Of a stretch of 64,000 nucleotides of DNA, positions 32,786 to 45,029 are shown one piece after another (positions within the stretch are counted from its first letter, which is position 1; each line of letters starts with the position of its first letter). This stretch comes from Silene conica. Its lineage: Eukaryota > Streptophyta > Magnoliopsida > Caryophyllales > Caryophyllaceae. The stretch covers positions 8,084,649 through 8,148,648 of the forward strand of contig CM055312.2 in the NCBI GenBank assembly GCA_029255685.2. The letters run 5' to 3'. A model generated the notes under the pieces. The model was not told the DNA's origin. It worked only from the letters and a program-made list of their open reading frames with translations, and ran no database searches. The translations under genes and the position numbers were made by a program.

Positions 32786-33502
32786 TCTAGCCCATGGGGA
32801 GTGATACTCACCTGTTTTAAATTTAAGACGAATAATAGCCGGTAAAAATATATATAGATTTTAAAATTATACTTAAGGTTTAAATTCTAAGTTCATAACC
32901 ATCTTAATGAACCCAAATTATTATTAGTCTGATTCTCTAACTACCAAAAAACTCCGACCATATAATATACGAAGTAAATCTTATCTATTTTATGTACATT
33001 TAAGACGGAGTTACATAATTTCGTTGATTTCTAATTCTCAACAATTTTAATTTGTTAATTTCCAATATTTGAATGTATTATTTTTTGCCAATTTATATAT
33101 TATTATATTTGATATTTACTTTTTGTTTCTGTTTTATACTCATTGTCACTCATTTTAATCCTTTTATTAGTGCATGTTAAATGGAGTATTAACAATTTCT
33201 TTAATCTTTGAATATACTGTACTATATCTGTAAAGTCTAGGCGTCTCAATCATATTATTATATTTATCTATACCTTTAATTTATGTAAAATTAGTTAACT
33301 TATTATCAATGATCATTAAAGATTTGATTTTTAATGTTGAAATTGAATAGTTAGGATTTCGGAAGATTTCATATTTGATGTGTAATTATAGATTGTAACT
33401 TATTTAATTAACGAAAGTAGTCCCCGCAAAAAAAAATAAAAAAATTAACGAAAGTAGTGAGAAAATTAAATTGAAGTAATTAATTATGTAAATGACCATG
33501 GC
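32786..33502. other. AT-rich spacer
   Basis: No coding signal or structured repeat that I can support. Confidence 0.5.
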
Positions 33503-33814
33503 GGACCTGTAACACCCCGTATTTTATAATAATATTTTATTATAAAAGTATTTTATTTAATTAATTATTTCGAAGTTTATTAATGGATTTTGGAAATATA
33601 TATATTTATAGCTTCCGTTCTCTATTTAATTATTTCCTCGTTTTGATTTACTTTTGGATGGGTTAAAACGTCCGTGCACAATTTTACTATTTTAATTTAA
33701 TAATTATTTTTCTATTTCAAGTCCTTTTTACGTTTTAATATGGCTCAATCCAATTTGTAATCAGATAATCCATTGTATGAGCTAATGGACCAAAAGCCCA
33801 TTAGTTAATCTCCT

Positions 33815-33822
33815 TATAAATA
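33815..33822 (+). promoter_or_regulatory. TATA box in solo LTR
   Basis: TATAAATA follows 'CTCCT' and precedes 'GATTTAACC', in a plausible U3 position about 300 bp into the LTR. Confidence 0.6.
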
Positions 33823-34524
33823 GATTTAACCTAGCAAGCAACTAGGTCAAACCTTTTATTTTTCACGTGAAAGTGCCGCGCCACTTTCTCCCTCTTTCTC
33901 GTCTATTTTCTCTTCTTTCTCCCTTTAACTCCATTGTTGAATATCTTTTATTCTTCAAAACTCATACATAAATTATATTTTCACAATCCTTGCTCTTACC
34001 TCTACAATATATTCTATTCAAAATATTTTATTGGTAACTATTTGTATGAACCTTTAGACCTACGTTTTGGGTCTCTTGTTTTGTGGGTAAAGAAGAAGAT
34101 GTCTTTCCATTTGGAGTTTTCGAAAGAGTTATTGTTTCGTACAATTTCTGTCGCAAGTATTTGGTTTTCCGCTTTCGTTAAAGTTGATTTTTGGGGTTAT
34201 TGACACGTGTTGGAGACAAGACTTTGTTGGTCGTATTCTTTATGAAGATTTTCATTAATTGCTAAAAAGGTAACTAGGTGTTTCTCTTTTAATTGTGTTT
34301 ATGCCAATTGATGTGATTAATATGATTTAATGATTGTTTGTACGATTAGTACATGTTTGATTATTTATTGTCATGAATTAATTGTGCTTCATATATTTAT
34401 GTATGTCTTATTATCTTAATTATGGATTATAATGTGTTGATAAGTCGTTATGGGTGTCGTGTGCGCAACTAGGGTTCGCGAGGAAAACCCTAGATGGCGA
34501 CACGGCTAATGGCCAAGAGCGTTG

Positions 34525-34930
34525 CTCAAGGTTATAGTTGAAGTATGTGTAACTTTGAAAATATGATTCAAGGTTATAACTGAAACTAGTACAACCTTGA
34601 GTACGACTCAAAGTTATAGCTGAAGTTAATATAACTTTGAGTTGCGAGTCAAAGTTATAGCTGATGTCTATATAACTTTGATTGCAAGTTAAAGTTATAG
34701 CTGAAGTTAATATAACTTTGGGTTGCGATCTAAAGTTATAGTTGAGACTAATGTAAACCTGAGGTATGACTCAAGGTTATGGTTGGTGCTAGTATAACTT
34801 TAGGTTCATGTTATGGTTTGGCTAAGGTTACTATAACCTCAAGCCATATGGGGAAGTTATAGTTGAGGTTAGTATAACCTCGCATCCATTACTTATGTTA
34901 TAGTTAGAGTTACTATAACTTTGGTTGTTT
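34525..34930 (+). repeat. Array of about 40-bp inverted-repeat units in solo LTR
   Basis: About ten units alternate AAAGTTATAG and TATAACTTTG. The best has a 13-bp perfect stem, ACTCAAAGTTATA at 34606-34618 and TATAACTTTGAGT at 34630-34642, with an 11-base spacer. Outer units keep pairing with altered sequence (AAGGTTATA... CAACCTT). It lies downstream of the TATA box, so it would be in the transcript. Confidence 0.88.
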
Positions 34931-35297
34931 ATACTTAATTCACATGTTGAGTTGTGTTCAGTGATTGTATAATATTGTGTTTGCATATGTCGTTGGATAC
35001 TTCTATGCATTTGATATTAGGACAGTCTGTTATGATGTTCTACTGGTTTGAGTCGTGATGGTATTCACGCATGTTAGTACAGTCAGTTATACTGTGCATT
35101 GTTGTTTGCTAGTTTGAATAGATGACGGTAGTATCAGTTATATACTATCGGAATGAACTAACGCCACCCATTGATGTGGGATTTATTTTGGTCTATGTTC
35201 GGGGGTGGCCAGATTCGTCAGTTATACGTTCTGGGTCCCGAGTGTCGTTCGGTGTACAGTTATTGCATCGAGAGGTCTGGCCAGGTCTTAGACATAT

Positions 35298-35443
35298 AGG
35301 CAGTGGTTATACGCTATACATAGTACCGTGGAGGCAGTGGTTATACGCTCCACACCGATGGAGGCAGTGGTTATACGCTCCGTCAGCTAGAGGCAGTGGT
35401 TATACGCTCTGGCAAGTTAGAGGCAGTGGTTATACGCTCTAAC
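35298..35443 (+). repeat. Minisatellite GGCAGTGGTTATACGCT, five copies
   Basis: Five copies of GGCAGTGGTTATACGCT, spaced 28-38 bp, with variable linkers. It lies inside the solo LTR. An open frame of 106 codons across it is a repeat by-product. Confidence 0.9.
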
Positions 35444-36189
35444 GGGCGTTCACTCTATTCGCTATGCTTTGATGATAGCTTTGTGCCTTCGGTTGCGATG
35501 GATTGCGTGTCACCATTTTCGCTATGCTTTAATGCTAGCATTGTGCCTTACGTTACTATGAGTCGTGAGTTACTTGAGTTGTAAGTGTTCATGGTCTAGT
35601 GGTCGCATATGGTCTAGGTTCGTTGGTTTCATTTGTCTGGTGGCGAGAATATCATAGTATGGTAAATTTGTTTTCATGTCACGTTGTGCTGTATCCTCAC
35701 ATGATTCTCGTAATATGTCTTCAAATGAAGGTAAGTTTGATCTGATTGGTCTTTCGTGAGTATAGATGAATCTCGCATGTTTACTAGTTTTGCATTTCAA
35801 TTGTTATTGATTGTTGGTTACATTCAATTGTTGTAAACATGACTGGGAGAGCATCTAGTTACTCCCGACTGATTGTCGACCCCCTTCTCAGGTTGTTCAG
35901 GTTGTTGCTGTTTGGTTGATGCTTGCTTGGGGAACGTGCGAAGCGAGCTTAATAATTTGTTTAGGACTTTTGCTTTAAGTTTTTAAGAACCTTTGAATAA
36001 TGTATTAGTTTGGTTTTCGATTTGAGTATCGATCCGGATTTGGGTAAGGTGTTTCCGCCACCTTAACCCAGTTATCATTGAGTTACACTCTGACATTCTT
36101 TTATATTATGTTTTTCCTTTGTTTTATAATCCGGGTTGTTACAGGACCCCACATTGATTAATTTTTTTTTCTTAATTTCCATCGACCAA

Positions 36190-36412
36190 TGAGAGCTCTT
36201 TAAATTCTACCCTTTTTATAGTAAAGGGATTTGTATTTTGTGACTCTTTTGTCATTGATCGTACCACAATAATTTCGTACCTATTTACATAATAAATGTA
36301 CTTATTTTATCTTAAATCATGATTTGTACCCACTTTATTACTTTTAGTACCACTTTTTCTTAAATTTGTATAATAGTCTCTCAATAAGCTTATTGAGAGG
36401 CGGTCTCTTAAG
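36190..36412. repeat. Dispersed MITE-like repeat, relative at 55915-56118
   Basis: The block with 'ATTTCGTACCTATTTACAT', 'ATGATTTGTACC' and 'AATAAGCTTATT' is shared with 55915-56118. The ends are not defined. The palindromic 'CTCAATAAGCTTATTGAG' near the right end suggests a fold-back element. Confidence 0.65.
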
Positions 36413-36436
36413 AGACCTACTGAATTTAAATTTAAA

Positions 36437-37370
36437 GTAAATTTGAAATTACTCCCTTTTGAAACACGTTTTTTTAAAATTACTCCCTTTTGAAATGTTT
36501 TCCTAAACTTACTCCCTTATTTACTATTCAGGCAAGAATTTTCTCCCAAATTACGTATTCAGGCCTATATTTCGACTTTTTAAAAAATTTCCGTCAATTT
36601 ATGTTGTTTTATGACTAAAATACCCCTAGTACAAACAACTCAACTTATGTTATATCCCCTCCTTCAACCCAACATCATATTCATCTTGCTCAAACCCCAT
36701 ATTCACTTCAAATAAGATCAATTGAAGGTAAGTTTCCTATTTATTTTTAATGAGTATCCTATTTATTTTGCAATTGTAAACTACTGCAAAATTCGAAAGT
36801 CGATTTTTGCAAATTTGAATTCGAATTTCTGGAAAATTGCATTCGAGTTTCTGCAAAATTAGATTTGATTTTACATTAATGATGGATTTCTGAATTAATG
36901 GGTTTAAAACATATACCCGACCAAAATCGAGATCGAAATCGAAATCAAAACTGAAATTGAAATTACAAAATCGAAAAAAATAAAAAACAATATCACGAAC
37001 TCACCTAAATTTGGAGACAACGAACAGAATGGGGTTTCGAATCTCCTTGTTGAAATCATCACAAAAAAATTTGATTTGAAATGGTGAATTACAGTTTTGG
37101 ATTTGGCAAAATAACAAAGCGGATTAGGGATTTCATTTGTTTTAGGGTTTAGGAAAGATGAAAAGTGTTTGGGGGAATGGTAGGGATTTGGGGTTATTTT
37201 CACTGAGGGGTAAATCTGTCCATTAACTTGCTTTTTTACCTGAATACATAATTTGAGAGGAAATTCTTACCTGAATGATAAATAAGGGAGTAAGTTTAGG
37301 AAAACATTTCAAAAGGGAGTAATTTTAAAAAAAAGTGTTTCAAAAGGGAGTAATTTCTAATTTACTCTTA
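36437..37370. mobile_element. TIR element with about 130-bp arms
   Basis: The left arm (GAAATTACTCCCTTTTGAAA..., ...CTTACTCCCTTATTTA, ...GTATTCAGG) is repeated in inverted orientation at the right end with few mismatches over about 130 bp. The flanks are AT-rich and a duplication could not be fixed. The inside is about 650 bp without a supported gene; a 99-codon minus frame has only low-complexity Ser/Ile content. Confidence 0.75.
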
Positions 37371-39791
37371 AATTTAATAGATTTCGAGATAACAATATCC
37401 ATATTATATGAAAATAAAATTCAAACTAAATCCTCGTAGTAATCTGAATATATTATACATATTAGCTTAAAATCTGTGCAAATTGTACGGAAATGCATAG
37501 TTGAATATGTCTTAGTTTTATATTCATAAATGTTTAAAACATAGGAAAAATCAGAATAATATTGTTATCAATATGTTACAATTCATCTTTTGGAATTGGA
37601 GATTTTAGAGTAATATTTGGTCTCGCATTTTATATTTATTTATAAGTTTCTATTTTCCGTCGCCTGACTATTACGTTTTTTCCCTGTACTATTTATTAGT
37701 TTTGTCATATTTCAATTTGAGATAAATAGCTGTTACATATTCGAAAATAGGCTAACCTGACACCCGAAATTGACCCAAACTACATCACCTGAATATGAAC
37801 TAAATTTCTAATGGATCTGACTCGGCCCGAAAATGACCTGAACTAATTTGACCCGTAACTAATCCAATCCGAAGTGGCACGATACGAAACCACCCAACCC
37901 GAAAATAACCTGGAAAAACGCAACTCTAATGACCAAAATGACTTAAAATTAGATTTCTCTCTTAATCATTGACCTGACCTTACCCGAATCGAAATGACCC
38001 AACCAGACCCGACCATTATTATTTCGAAAAAATGATGAACCAAACTAACATGACCTGAATTGGCCCAAACAAAACCCGAATTAAATTACATTAACAAATA
38101 TTTCTTTATAAATAAGAAATTATCGACCGAGTAATACTCCGTATACATCAAATTACTCAAGTAAATTCAAATAGATAGAAAAGTAAAATATTTATCATAT
38201 ACACACAAGTGGTATGATATTTGACTCGTCTTAAAGTCTTAAACTTATAGGTAATATCATCTTATATAATTAAGAATTTGTGTTGATCCTAATAATTTTC
38301 TATATTCATTACTAATTAAACAAATAAAATAAATAATTTTTGACGTATAAAATATAAAAATTGACTATTTTGTTCATGATTTCATATTTATAAAAGAGAT
38401 AAAAAGATTTAATAAATAATTCATTTCTCCAAGACACAAAATAATGGTCTAATCATTTTTTTAAAAAAATGATATTATATATATTATCATAAATAAAAAA
38501 CTTAAACTAAAAATATCAATAAGAGGGTAAAAATAACCGCATTTACATAAATAAAAATATTTAATTCTTGCAACTTCGACAACTTTGACCTTCGTAGAAT
38601 AGATGAGACCACTGACACAATCCTTTGAAAAAAGTTATGAGTAAATTCAATAAAGTGCATCAGAATAATATAATCATTTTTATTTATAATACCATAAAAT
38701 TTAAAATAGGTTAACAATAGTACTATAATCATTTTTAATTAATACTACGATAAATAGTGTAATAAATTAGGCTGCTTATAAGCCTTTCATTTTATCAGAT
38801 TATTATTTTTGGCTAATAATTATAAATAATCCATCATTGAGTTCATATTGATAGATAATATTTATGTAAAAAAATGTTGAAAATATGCCTAAATTATAGA
38901 TCCACTTAGGCGGGAAAAAACTAATGTAAGAGTGATTGTGAAACTGACGCGTGTCTAGCGGTTTCTTTTTTATATCTTGTGTAATAAGCAATTTTTGGGG
39001 CATAATATCTTGTATAATTTCACATAATTGAATTCATTGTTAAGATTATTACTCTTTGAATATCCGTATACACCACTCTTATTATCTAGTTATCTTGTAT
39101 CAGGTGTGATACAGATTTAATATCATGTATAATTTCACATATCTTTGAATAATATCTTGTGTAATAGTCTATATTTTGTAACTTTTGATAGAATAATATC
39201 TCATTGAATTAATTGAATTTTTATATTTCATACGTCAAAAATATTATCACTTATTGTAACTGTGGGTAATATTTGGTGTTCGGGTGAGGAAAGATGAACC
39301 CTCTGATCTCATTCGAACGGGCATGTGAGACATATTTTTTGTTAAAAAATCTCCGAGTGGAAAGATAATTTGGCAATCAGTCAATATTTGGTTTAAGATT
39401 GACAATCAGTTAATATTTGGTTTAAGAATCTCATTGAATATTTTTTCCAAGAAGTGTCTAAATTTAAAAGATATATAGAATAATTTTTATAGAATATTTT
39501 TGCACGGATTTATATAGAATATTTTTATAGTCTAAAAACTTCTAAATTTATATAGAATATATTTTTACATGGATATGCATAGGAATTTAAAAAAGTGTGT
39601 AAATTTATTAAATATTGCATTGACAGGTTAAATATTCGCTATTTTGTATACATTAATGAGCGAGAATATTTTTTCCAAAATTTTCCAAAATCGATTTTAC
39701 ATCATGGGAACTTGGCGGAATTTTTTTTAATGTGAGAGCGACACGTGTCTAATTTATATGTATTGGCTCTTCTTATATACTTTTATATAGA
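37371..39791. other. AT-rich spacer with a degenerate GACCCGAA-type repeat
   Basis: No genes. 37745-38090 is enriched in 'GACCCGAA', 'GACCTGA' and 'CAACCCGA' phrases without strict periodicity, the type of composition seen in some decayed MITEs. The remainder is AT-rich with no terminal repeats I could confirm. Confidence 0.5.
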
Positions 39792-40443
39792 CTAGTTGTT
39801 GTACGGCACGCTTCGCGCGCCGTACCCCAAGTTAGTGTCACTCGTCTATTGAAATTAGTATCAGTTTATATATTTCGTATTGTTGTCTATTGGCTCCACT
39901 TGACTATCTCAACGCCGATAATTACGAACGTTGTCTATAACATTAAAGAGGCGTAAGATTTACCATTAATGGAAATAGAGGAAGAGCTAAGAAAGTACTA
40001 CGTATATAGTAATACTTTGGCTCTGTTGAAATTTTTCATTGGGTTAGAAATTAGCTTGTATGTAATATTTGAAGGTCTTCCCTAATAACTCCTTACAAAT
40101 GAACTAAGTTTATGGCAATTATTTGCAAGCGAGCCATAATATGCGGCGACAGACGTGAATAGTAGACGGAATGCTATTAAGGCCTTATTGGTGCATTAGT
40201 TGAGGAAAAAACTTAAGCTGATGGTTTAACAAAGCAAGCCCGCTCATACCAATGTAGAACTCTACATGTTAACTCAAATCACCTAATTACCTCCCCTAAT
40301 TGTAAGATGTAACCATACTTGGTCAGCTGGCGTGATTAGTCTTTAAATTCCAAAGTTATTGCTTTTGCCACAAGTGATCTCAATGCTTAACAAATATATC
40401 ACATGTAAGACATTAAGCTACCTTAAGACCATGTTTTTTCTAG

Positions 40444-40663
40444 TTTATTTTCAGCTCGTTTCGGTTCAACTCTATTCAGTTCAGCTCAACTCCATTCAAT
40501 TCAGTTCAATTCAATTCATATAATTCATTTCAGTTCAGTTCAGCTCAATTTTATTAAGTTCAACCCACATTATTATTATTATTGTTGTTGTTGTTATTCT
40601 TATTTTATATCTATTGATTTTTCTATTTTTTTAATTAATTATTTTTAATTATTGTTGTTTTTA

Positions 40664-40698
<35 letters not shown>

Positions 40699-41168
40699 GT
40701 ATATATATATTTAATTATTAATTATTAATTATTAATTATTATATTATGATTATTATTGTTATTATTATTATTAGTGAAACATGGGAGAGTAGAAAAATAT
40801 ATTTGTGAAGTAAAATTTGATAACATTTAAATAGTAATATTTGTTAACACAATCGAAAATCATAATCTTGAAAATATAGATATCATTAACACGAAACACA
40901 TTATCTATGTTGCTTGATTCGTTATTGACTTTCATTTGATGTGTTTCATTATCGTGGTCATTATGGACACCAATAACACGCCTCTTTTTTTCGAACTTTG
41001 TCCATGAGTTTCATCCATTCTTTATCATTATGTTTAAATTTGTTTTTCCTTGAGTACTTTAATGTTGTATAACTGGCATACCAAGTTTGTCCATCCGAAC
41101 GAAATTATTAATAACTTATTTTATTATTATTATTTTTAAACCGCAAACTTTTATCAACCAAACAAAAC

Positions 41169-41220
<52 letters not shown>

Positions 41221-41485
41221 GCTAAATAAACGCATACTATAATAATAATAATTATTATTATTATTACAATTGTTATTATTATTATTATTTACTTAGTTCA
41301 ATTTCATTAAACTTCATTCACTTTTATTAATTTCAGCTTCATTCAGTTCAGTTCAGCTAGATTAAATTTAGTTCAGTTCAGTTCAGTTCAGTTCAGTTCA
41401 GCTCGATTCAGTTCAGTTCAACTTCATTCAGTTTAGTCCAGTTCAGTTCAGTTCAGCTCTAAAAAGCCAGAAAGAACATGTCCTA
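40444..41485. mobile_element. MITE-like element with (TTCAG)n and (ATT)n tracts
   Basis: Inverted ends, ACCATGTTTTTTCTAGTTTA on the left and (reverse complement) GGACATGTTCTTTCTGGCTT on the right, flank two TTCAG-rich arms (40455-40565 and 41330-41460). The middle is long ATT runs, for example at 41170-41220. The arms are themselves in inverted orientation at the ends only. The short flanks CCTTAAG and CCTAAG are not a clear duplication. No coding capacity. Confidence 0.65.
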
Positions 41486-42369
41486 AGTCATTAACTGGAA
41501 TGCCCACTGAATTACATTATTATAGGCTAAACTCATAGGTTTTGTAAAATCCTATGCAATCATAGTATACTATACTTTAGTGGGCCGCCAAAATTTCAGT
41601 GATACAGTCTATTATTGGCAAGAGATCTGTTTTTTGTACCTTTTTCCCCTTGAAATCCATACATAACTAAGCTTGAATTATTTTATAGAAACGATTGTTA
41701 TTGAGGAATAAGGAGAAGACGTTTGAAGCCAAAAACCAGCCAAAAAACTCCTAAAAATGACTGGAAGTCGAGATTAAACAATTACTCACGCTTCATACTC
41801 CCAGCCAATTAATATTAGGAAACTTATCCCTGATGAGTTGTGACAAGTAACTCTTTAGCCCTCGTTGAGGCATTTCATCGAATACTTTGATGACATTATT
41901 AAATTCGTTGAGGCATTTCATTGTACACTCTGATGGAATCATCAAATCCATGTCATTTCACAGTTGAGACGAAGATGGAGAGCCTCATTCTTAATTATAA
42001 CTCATTTGAGTCTCAAAGATTGGCTTACGAACAATATACTGGTTATCTTAATCGTAGACTAAAAATGGTGAAACAAACCCCATATCATTTCGAAATTTCA
42101 GCCGTCATACTATACTGGTCATCCATCACCAATAAGCAATAAATGATTCTAAGTTTTTACAGAGGTACGTAAGCTGATTGCAGACGAATTTGTTATTGAC
42201 GGATCTATCGGTGTAGTTAAGATTAAGGTTCAGAAAATTTTGAAAAGGGAGATGGAGGGGTATGATATTATGAGTTGGGGAAGTAATCGCCATGGAAGGA
42301 CGAAGATGATAGCTTGAGAAAGAAGATATGGAGAAGGAAATTGGGTGTGTGGTTTTGGAAAAAAAAACA

Positions 42370-42570
42370 ATTTAGTTGATAGCAACCAGTGGTTCTGGGT
42401 TAAACTTTGAAACTTGCCAAAGGTAGAAGTTGGGAGGTCTCGGGTTCGAATCACGGGGGTGATGATCACTTGGCCGTTGTTGCCCCCGAAAGGGGTGCCT
42501 TATATGGTCTATGTGGTAGCGCGAGAATGTATAGGCCCGGGGGATTCAATCCCCTCGTCGTCAAAAAAAG
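42370..42570 (+). mobile_element. tRNA-derived SINE-like sequence, plus strand
   Basis: An A-box-like TAGCAACCAGTGGTT at 42379 is followed about 50 bp later by a good B-box, GGGTTCGAATCAC. The body ends 'CCCCTCGTCGTC' plus an A-run. The 3' end parallels the SINE at 10652-10900 (CCCTCGTCACC then A-run), supporting one family with different 5' parts. It does not fold as a functional tRNA gene. Confidence 0.62.
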
Positions 42571-42658
42571 ATAAACTACGTCTATCCATTAGTTAACATT
42601 TGCCTAAAGCAATGTAAGTGGCAATTTAGTAAATAACAACTTACATAATTTAGGCACA

Positions 42659-42852
42659 TAAATTCTTATTTAATTTAAGACGAAAATATTTGTATTAAGT
42701 TTAAGACGGGCCAAATAATGAACAATTTGCTTAGATATGACAAACTTTTTGTTCTTCCCTAAACCTTTTTAGTTTTGTCTTATTCGTACAAGTGGATATT
42801 ACTTGACCCATCTTAACTTAAGACAGATATATTTGTCTCAAGGGAGACTTAT
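42659..42852. mobile_element. MITE of about 190 bp, family member 1
   Basis: The left arm 'AATTCTTATTTAATTTAAGACG' and right arm 'AGACAGATATATTTGTCTCAAG' are of the same type as elements at 43930-44122 and 57416-57606, with the 'GACGG(G/A)CCAAAT' inner motif. Confidence 0.6.
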
Positions 42853-43155
42853 TGATTTACGCGTATCCATGTGTTAACATTTGCCGAAAGCAGATGTAGG
42901 TAGCAATTTAGTTGATAGCAATAACATAATTGACTAAGTGTCTAAGTGGCTCAAGATATTATTTTGCGAAAAGTAATAGATAATTATTAATCACGATGAA
43001 GTATATTTTGGACAAATATTAAAGTGTCCCGATTCACAATAATGACATTAAAATTACAAAACAATTTAAAAAAGGTAAATTTTGTACGGTCAAAATATTC
43101 TCAGTGTTTTATAAAACGGATAGATCTATCGTGATAATAAAATTGTTAAATAATA

Positions 43156-43413
43156 CTCCCTCCATTTTTTTCCATTCAATACATTTGCTTTTTCACGTTT
43201 GCCAACGCACGTTTTACGTGCTTAATATCTTTAGCTACGTATTTGTAAAAATTATAAAAGTTATATATTTTCAATGTACTCGTAAAGACAAATTAAACAA
43301 GACCCCACATGAATTTGTTTTTTCTTACGTATTGGGAGAAAATTGAAATTGAAGGTTAACTTGCGAATAGTGTACAAAAAGCAAATGTATTGAATGAAAA
43401 AAAATGGAGGGAG
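43156..43413. mobile_element. Stowaway-type (Tc1/mariner) MITE
   Basis: The element begins CTCCCTCCATTTTTTTCCAT and ends in the inverse, with TA on both sides (43154-43155 and 43414-43415). Inverted arms extend through 'CATTCAATACATTTGCTTTT'. It is 258 bp, typical for Stowaway, and has no coding. Confidence 0.93.
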
Positions 43414-43929
43414 TATCTTATTTGCATAATAAATGGGAAATGTGACAAACATTTTGCTAATCTCAATATATATATTCGGTTTTTGTCGTACGTATAATAT
43501 AATAAGGTTTAAATGACTATGCTTATTTTGTGTAGAAATATGAAGTCGATTAATAGTATATGTAGTGGGTGTAAATGCAAATGACCAAAAATCATTGTTT
43601 TTTACTGGACGATACATGATTTAAGTTGTTGCTTATTTTGTTAATTGGTTATTGCCTTAATGTTTTATTGCTAGATTAAGAAATGAAGGTGTGCATTGTG
43701 ATGATCGGATGAATGTTGCATTGTGACGATTAAATACCCTTGTTGTTTTATTGTTAGCTAGAAGACAAAATAAAAGTTACTATTCATTATGAATAGTAAC
43801 ATGTCTTACCCACTTTTTAGTAAGGGGTATAGATATGTAATGCATATAATGTAGCAATGATCAAAATATAATAATGCATGGTAAATACTCAGCACAGCTA
43901 CAAAATATAATAATGCATAGTAAATACTC

Positions 43930-44122
43930 AACAAAAATTCTTATTTGTGACAGACATATTCGTCGTAAACTTGCGACGGGTCAAATATTACCCACTTAGT
44001 TAGGAAAAGATAAGACATTTGGAATTTTCAATATGCTTTGTCTTATATAATTAAGTGGGAGAATATGACCCATTAAAAGCTTACGACGGATATATCCGTT
44101 GCAAGAGAAACTTAGTGCTTAC
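43930..44122. mobile_element. MITE of about 190 bp, family member 2
   Basis: The left arm 'AAATTCTTATTTGTGACAGAC' and right arm ending 'ACGGATATATCCGTTGCAAG' share the 'GACGGGTCAAATA' / 'TATGACCCATTAA' inverted inner motif. Confidence 0.65.
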
Positions 44123-44135
44123 CTAGACTATATTT

Positions 44136-44425
44136 GGTAAAATAGACGGAAAAACTAACTGTAACTTGAAAATGTAACTTATAACTTGACAAGATAGCTG
44201 AAAATTAGGAACCGGTAAGCTACATGAAATGTTTTGCCAAACAGGGTCTTAGACCATGTTTGATAAAACTAACTGAAAACGTATTTGAAATTTGAAAAGG
44301 TAACTGAAAAATAAGAACCGATAAGATAGCTGATTATATAAAAAAATGTTTGACAAACTAATTAAAAAGGGTTCGATTATATAAAAAAATGTTTGATAAA
44401 ATAACTGAGAAGGTAATTGATTTTG
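44136..44425. repeat. Short direct repeats based on 'ATGTTTGATAAAAT'
   Basis: Phrases such as 'ATGTTTGATAAAACTAACTGA' and 'ATAAAAAAATGTTTGA' recur four to five times over 290 bp. Probably a decayed MITE cluster next to the left end of the Mutator-like element. Confidence 0.5.
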
Positions 44426-44828
44426 ATCAAATGATGTAAAAACTATTCATCGTCGACAAATTACTATTTTACTTAAATTTCACGCACTTGATTTTGAATA
44501 AGGGGCTAAAGGTCGTCGACAATTTTATATAAACTACCAACTTTACCCCTTATTCAACCCATTGTATTATTTGACAAAAATTCTTCAAAAAAAAATGTCG
44601 GTTTCTCAATAAACTAAAATACGGTTTTGTAGCGATTCGAACAACGATTTGCAACAATTTTCAACGATTTTCAATGATGAATGACAATAACGAGGTTAGT
44701 TTACGATTTAATTTGATTCAAATTTATTATTTTTAGTTCGTAGTATAGTAAAACGGATAACGTTAGATTTCCGAAACAGATTTGAAATTCTGAAAAAAAA
44801 AAATTAGAAATGTGACGGAAATTGTTGG

Positions 44829-45003
44829 ACAAAGAATTTTTTCGTCCAGGGCAGGTGTTCGACGAAAAAAAATTTCGTCCATCAATGGTGTCGGACGAAA
44901 AAAAAATTCGTCCACGACCTGGCCTGGACGAAAACAGCACTGGTGCCAGACGAATTTTTTTCCGTCCAGCACCTGTCCTGGACGAAAAATTTCTTTGTCC
45001 GAC
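44829..45003. repeat. Array of TCGTCCA/TGGACGA palindromes
   Basis: Four to five tandem inverted units of the form TTCGTCCA...TGGACGAA, about 35-40 bp each, with A or T runs between. The same motif returns at the far end of the element near 48982-49020 (TTCGTCCAGGCC, TTTCGTCCAGG). Confidence 0.88.
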
Positions 45004-45029
45004 TTTTTTTTTAATATCAATCGTGCGCA

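Larger units (their letters stand above)
33508..36143 (+). mobile_element. Solo LTR of a Ty3/gypsy-type retrotransposon, 2636 bp
   Basis: It starts TGTAACACCCC and ends GGTTGTTACA; TGTAACA and TGTTACA form a perfect 7-bp inverted repeat. The 5-bp duplication GGACC flanks it at 33503-33507 and 36144-36148. No internal region is present, so the full element was probably removed by LTR-LTR recombination. TATAAATA at 33815-33822 is the probable promoter. Two tandem arrays lie downstream of it. Orientation is taken from the TATA box and LTR ends. Confidence 0.93.
39792..43833 (-). mobile_element. Candidate non-autonomous Helitron
   Basis: On the minus strand the element would begin TCTATACCCCTTACTAAAAA at 43833, close to the usual plant Helitron 5' start, preceded by A. 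It would end with a 25-nt hairpin (GTACGGC...GCCGTAC at 39801-39825), five bases, and CTAG at 39795-39792, followed by T. Insertion between A and T and no target duplication agree with Helitrons. 'AATGAATAGTAAC' near the 5' end is also common there. No Rep/helicase coding remains. Several other elements are nested in it. The hairpin-to-CTAG distance is short, and pairing these two ends with each other is inference. Confidence 0.58.

Noticed and set aside
35122..35442. 106-codon frame in the solo LTR
   Set aside because: Consists mainly of the GGCAGTGGTTATACGCT repeat; an LTR is not expected to code.
34525..35443. CRISPR-like repeat-spacer arrays
   Set aside because: Units are inverted repeats with degenerate copies inside a solo LTR of a plant retrotransposon; no cas genes and wrong domain of life.
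36904..37203. 99-codon minus frame in a TIR element
   Set aside because: Low-complexity Ile/Ser tail and no similarity recognised.
42414..42470. Possible tRNA gene with GGTTCGAATC
   Set aside because: Only the B-box region matches. There is no acceptor or anticodon stem, and the sequence continues into a SINE-like body with an A-rich tail.
44812..45020. Opposing frames across the TCGTCCA array
   Set aside because: The palindromic array is open on both strands. Only the FAR1-like part after about 45030 looks like protein-coding sequence.
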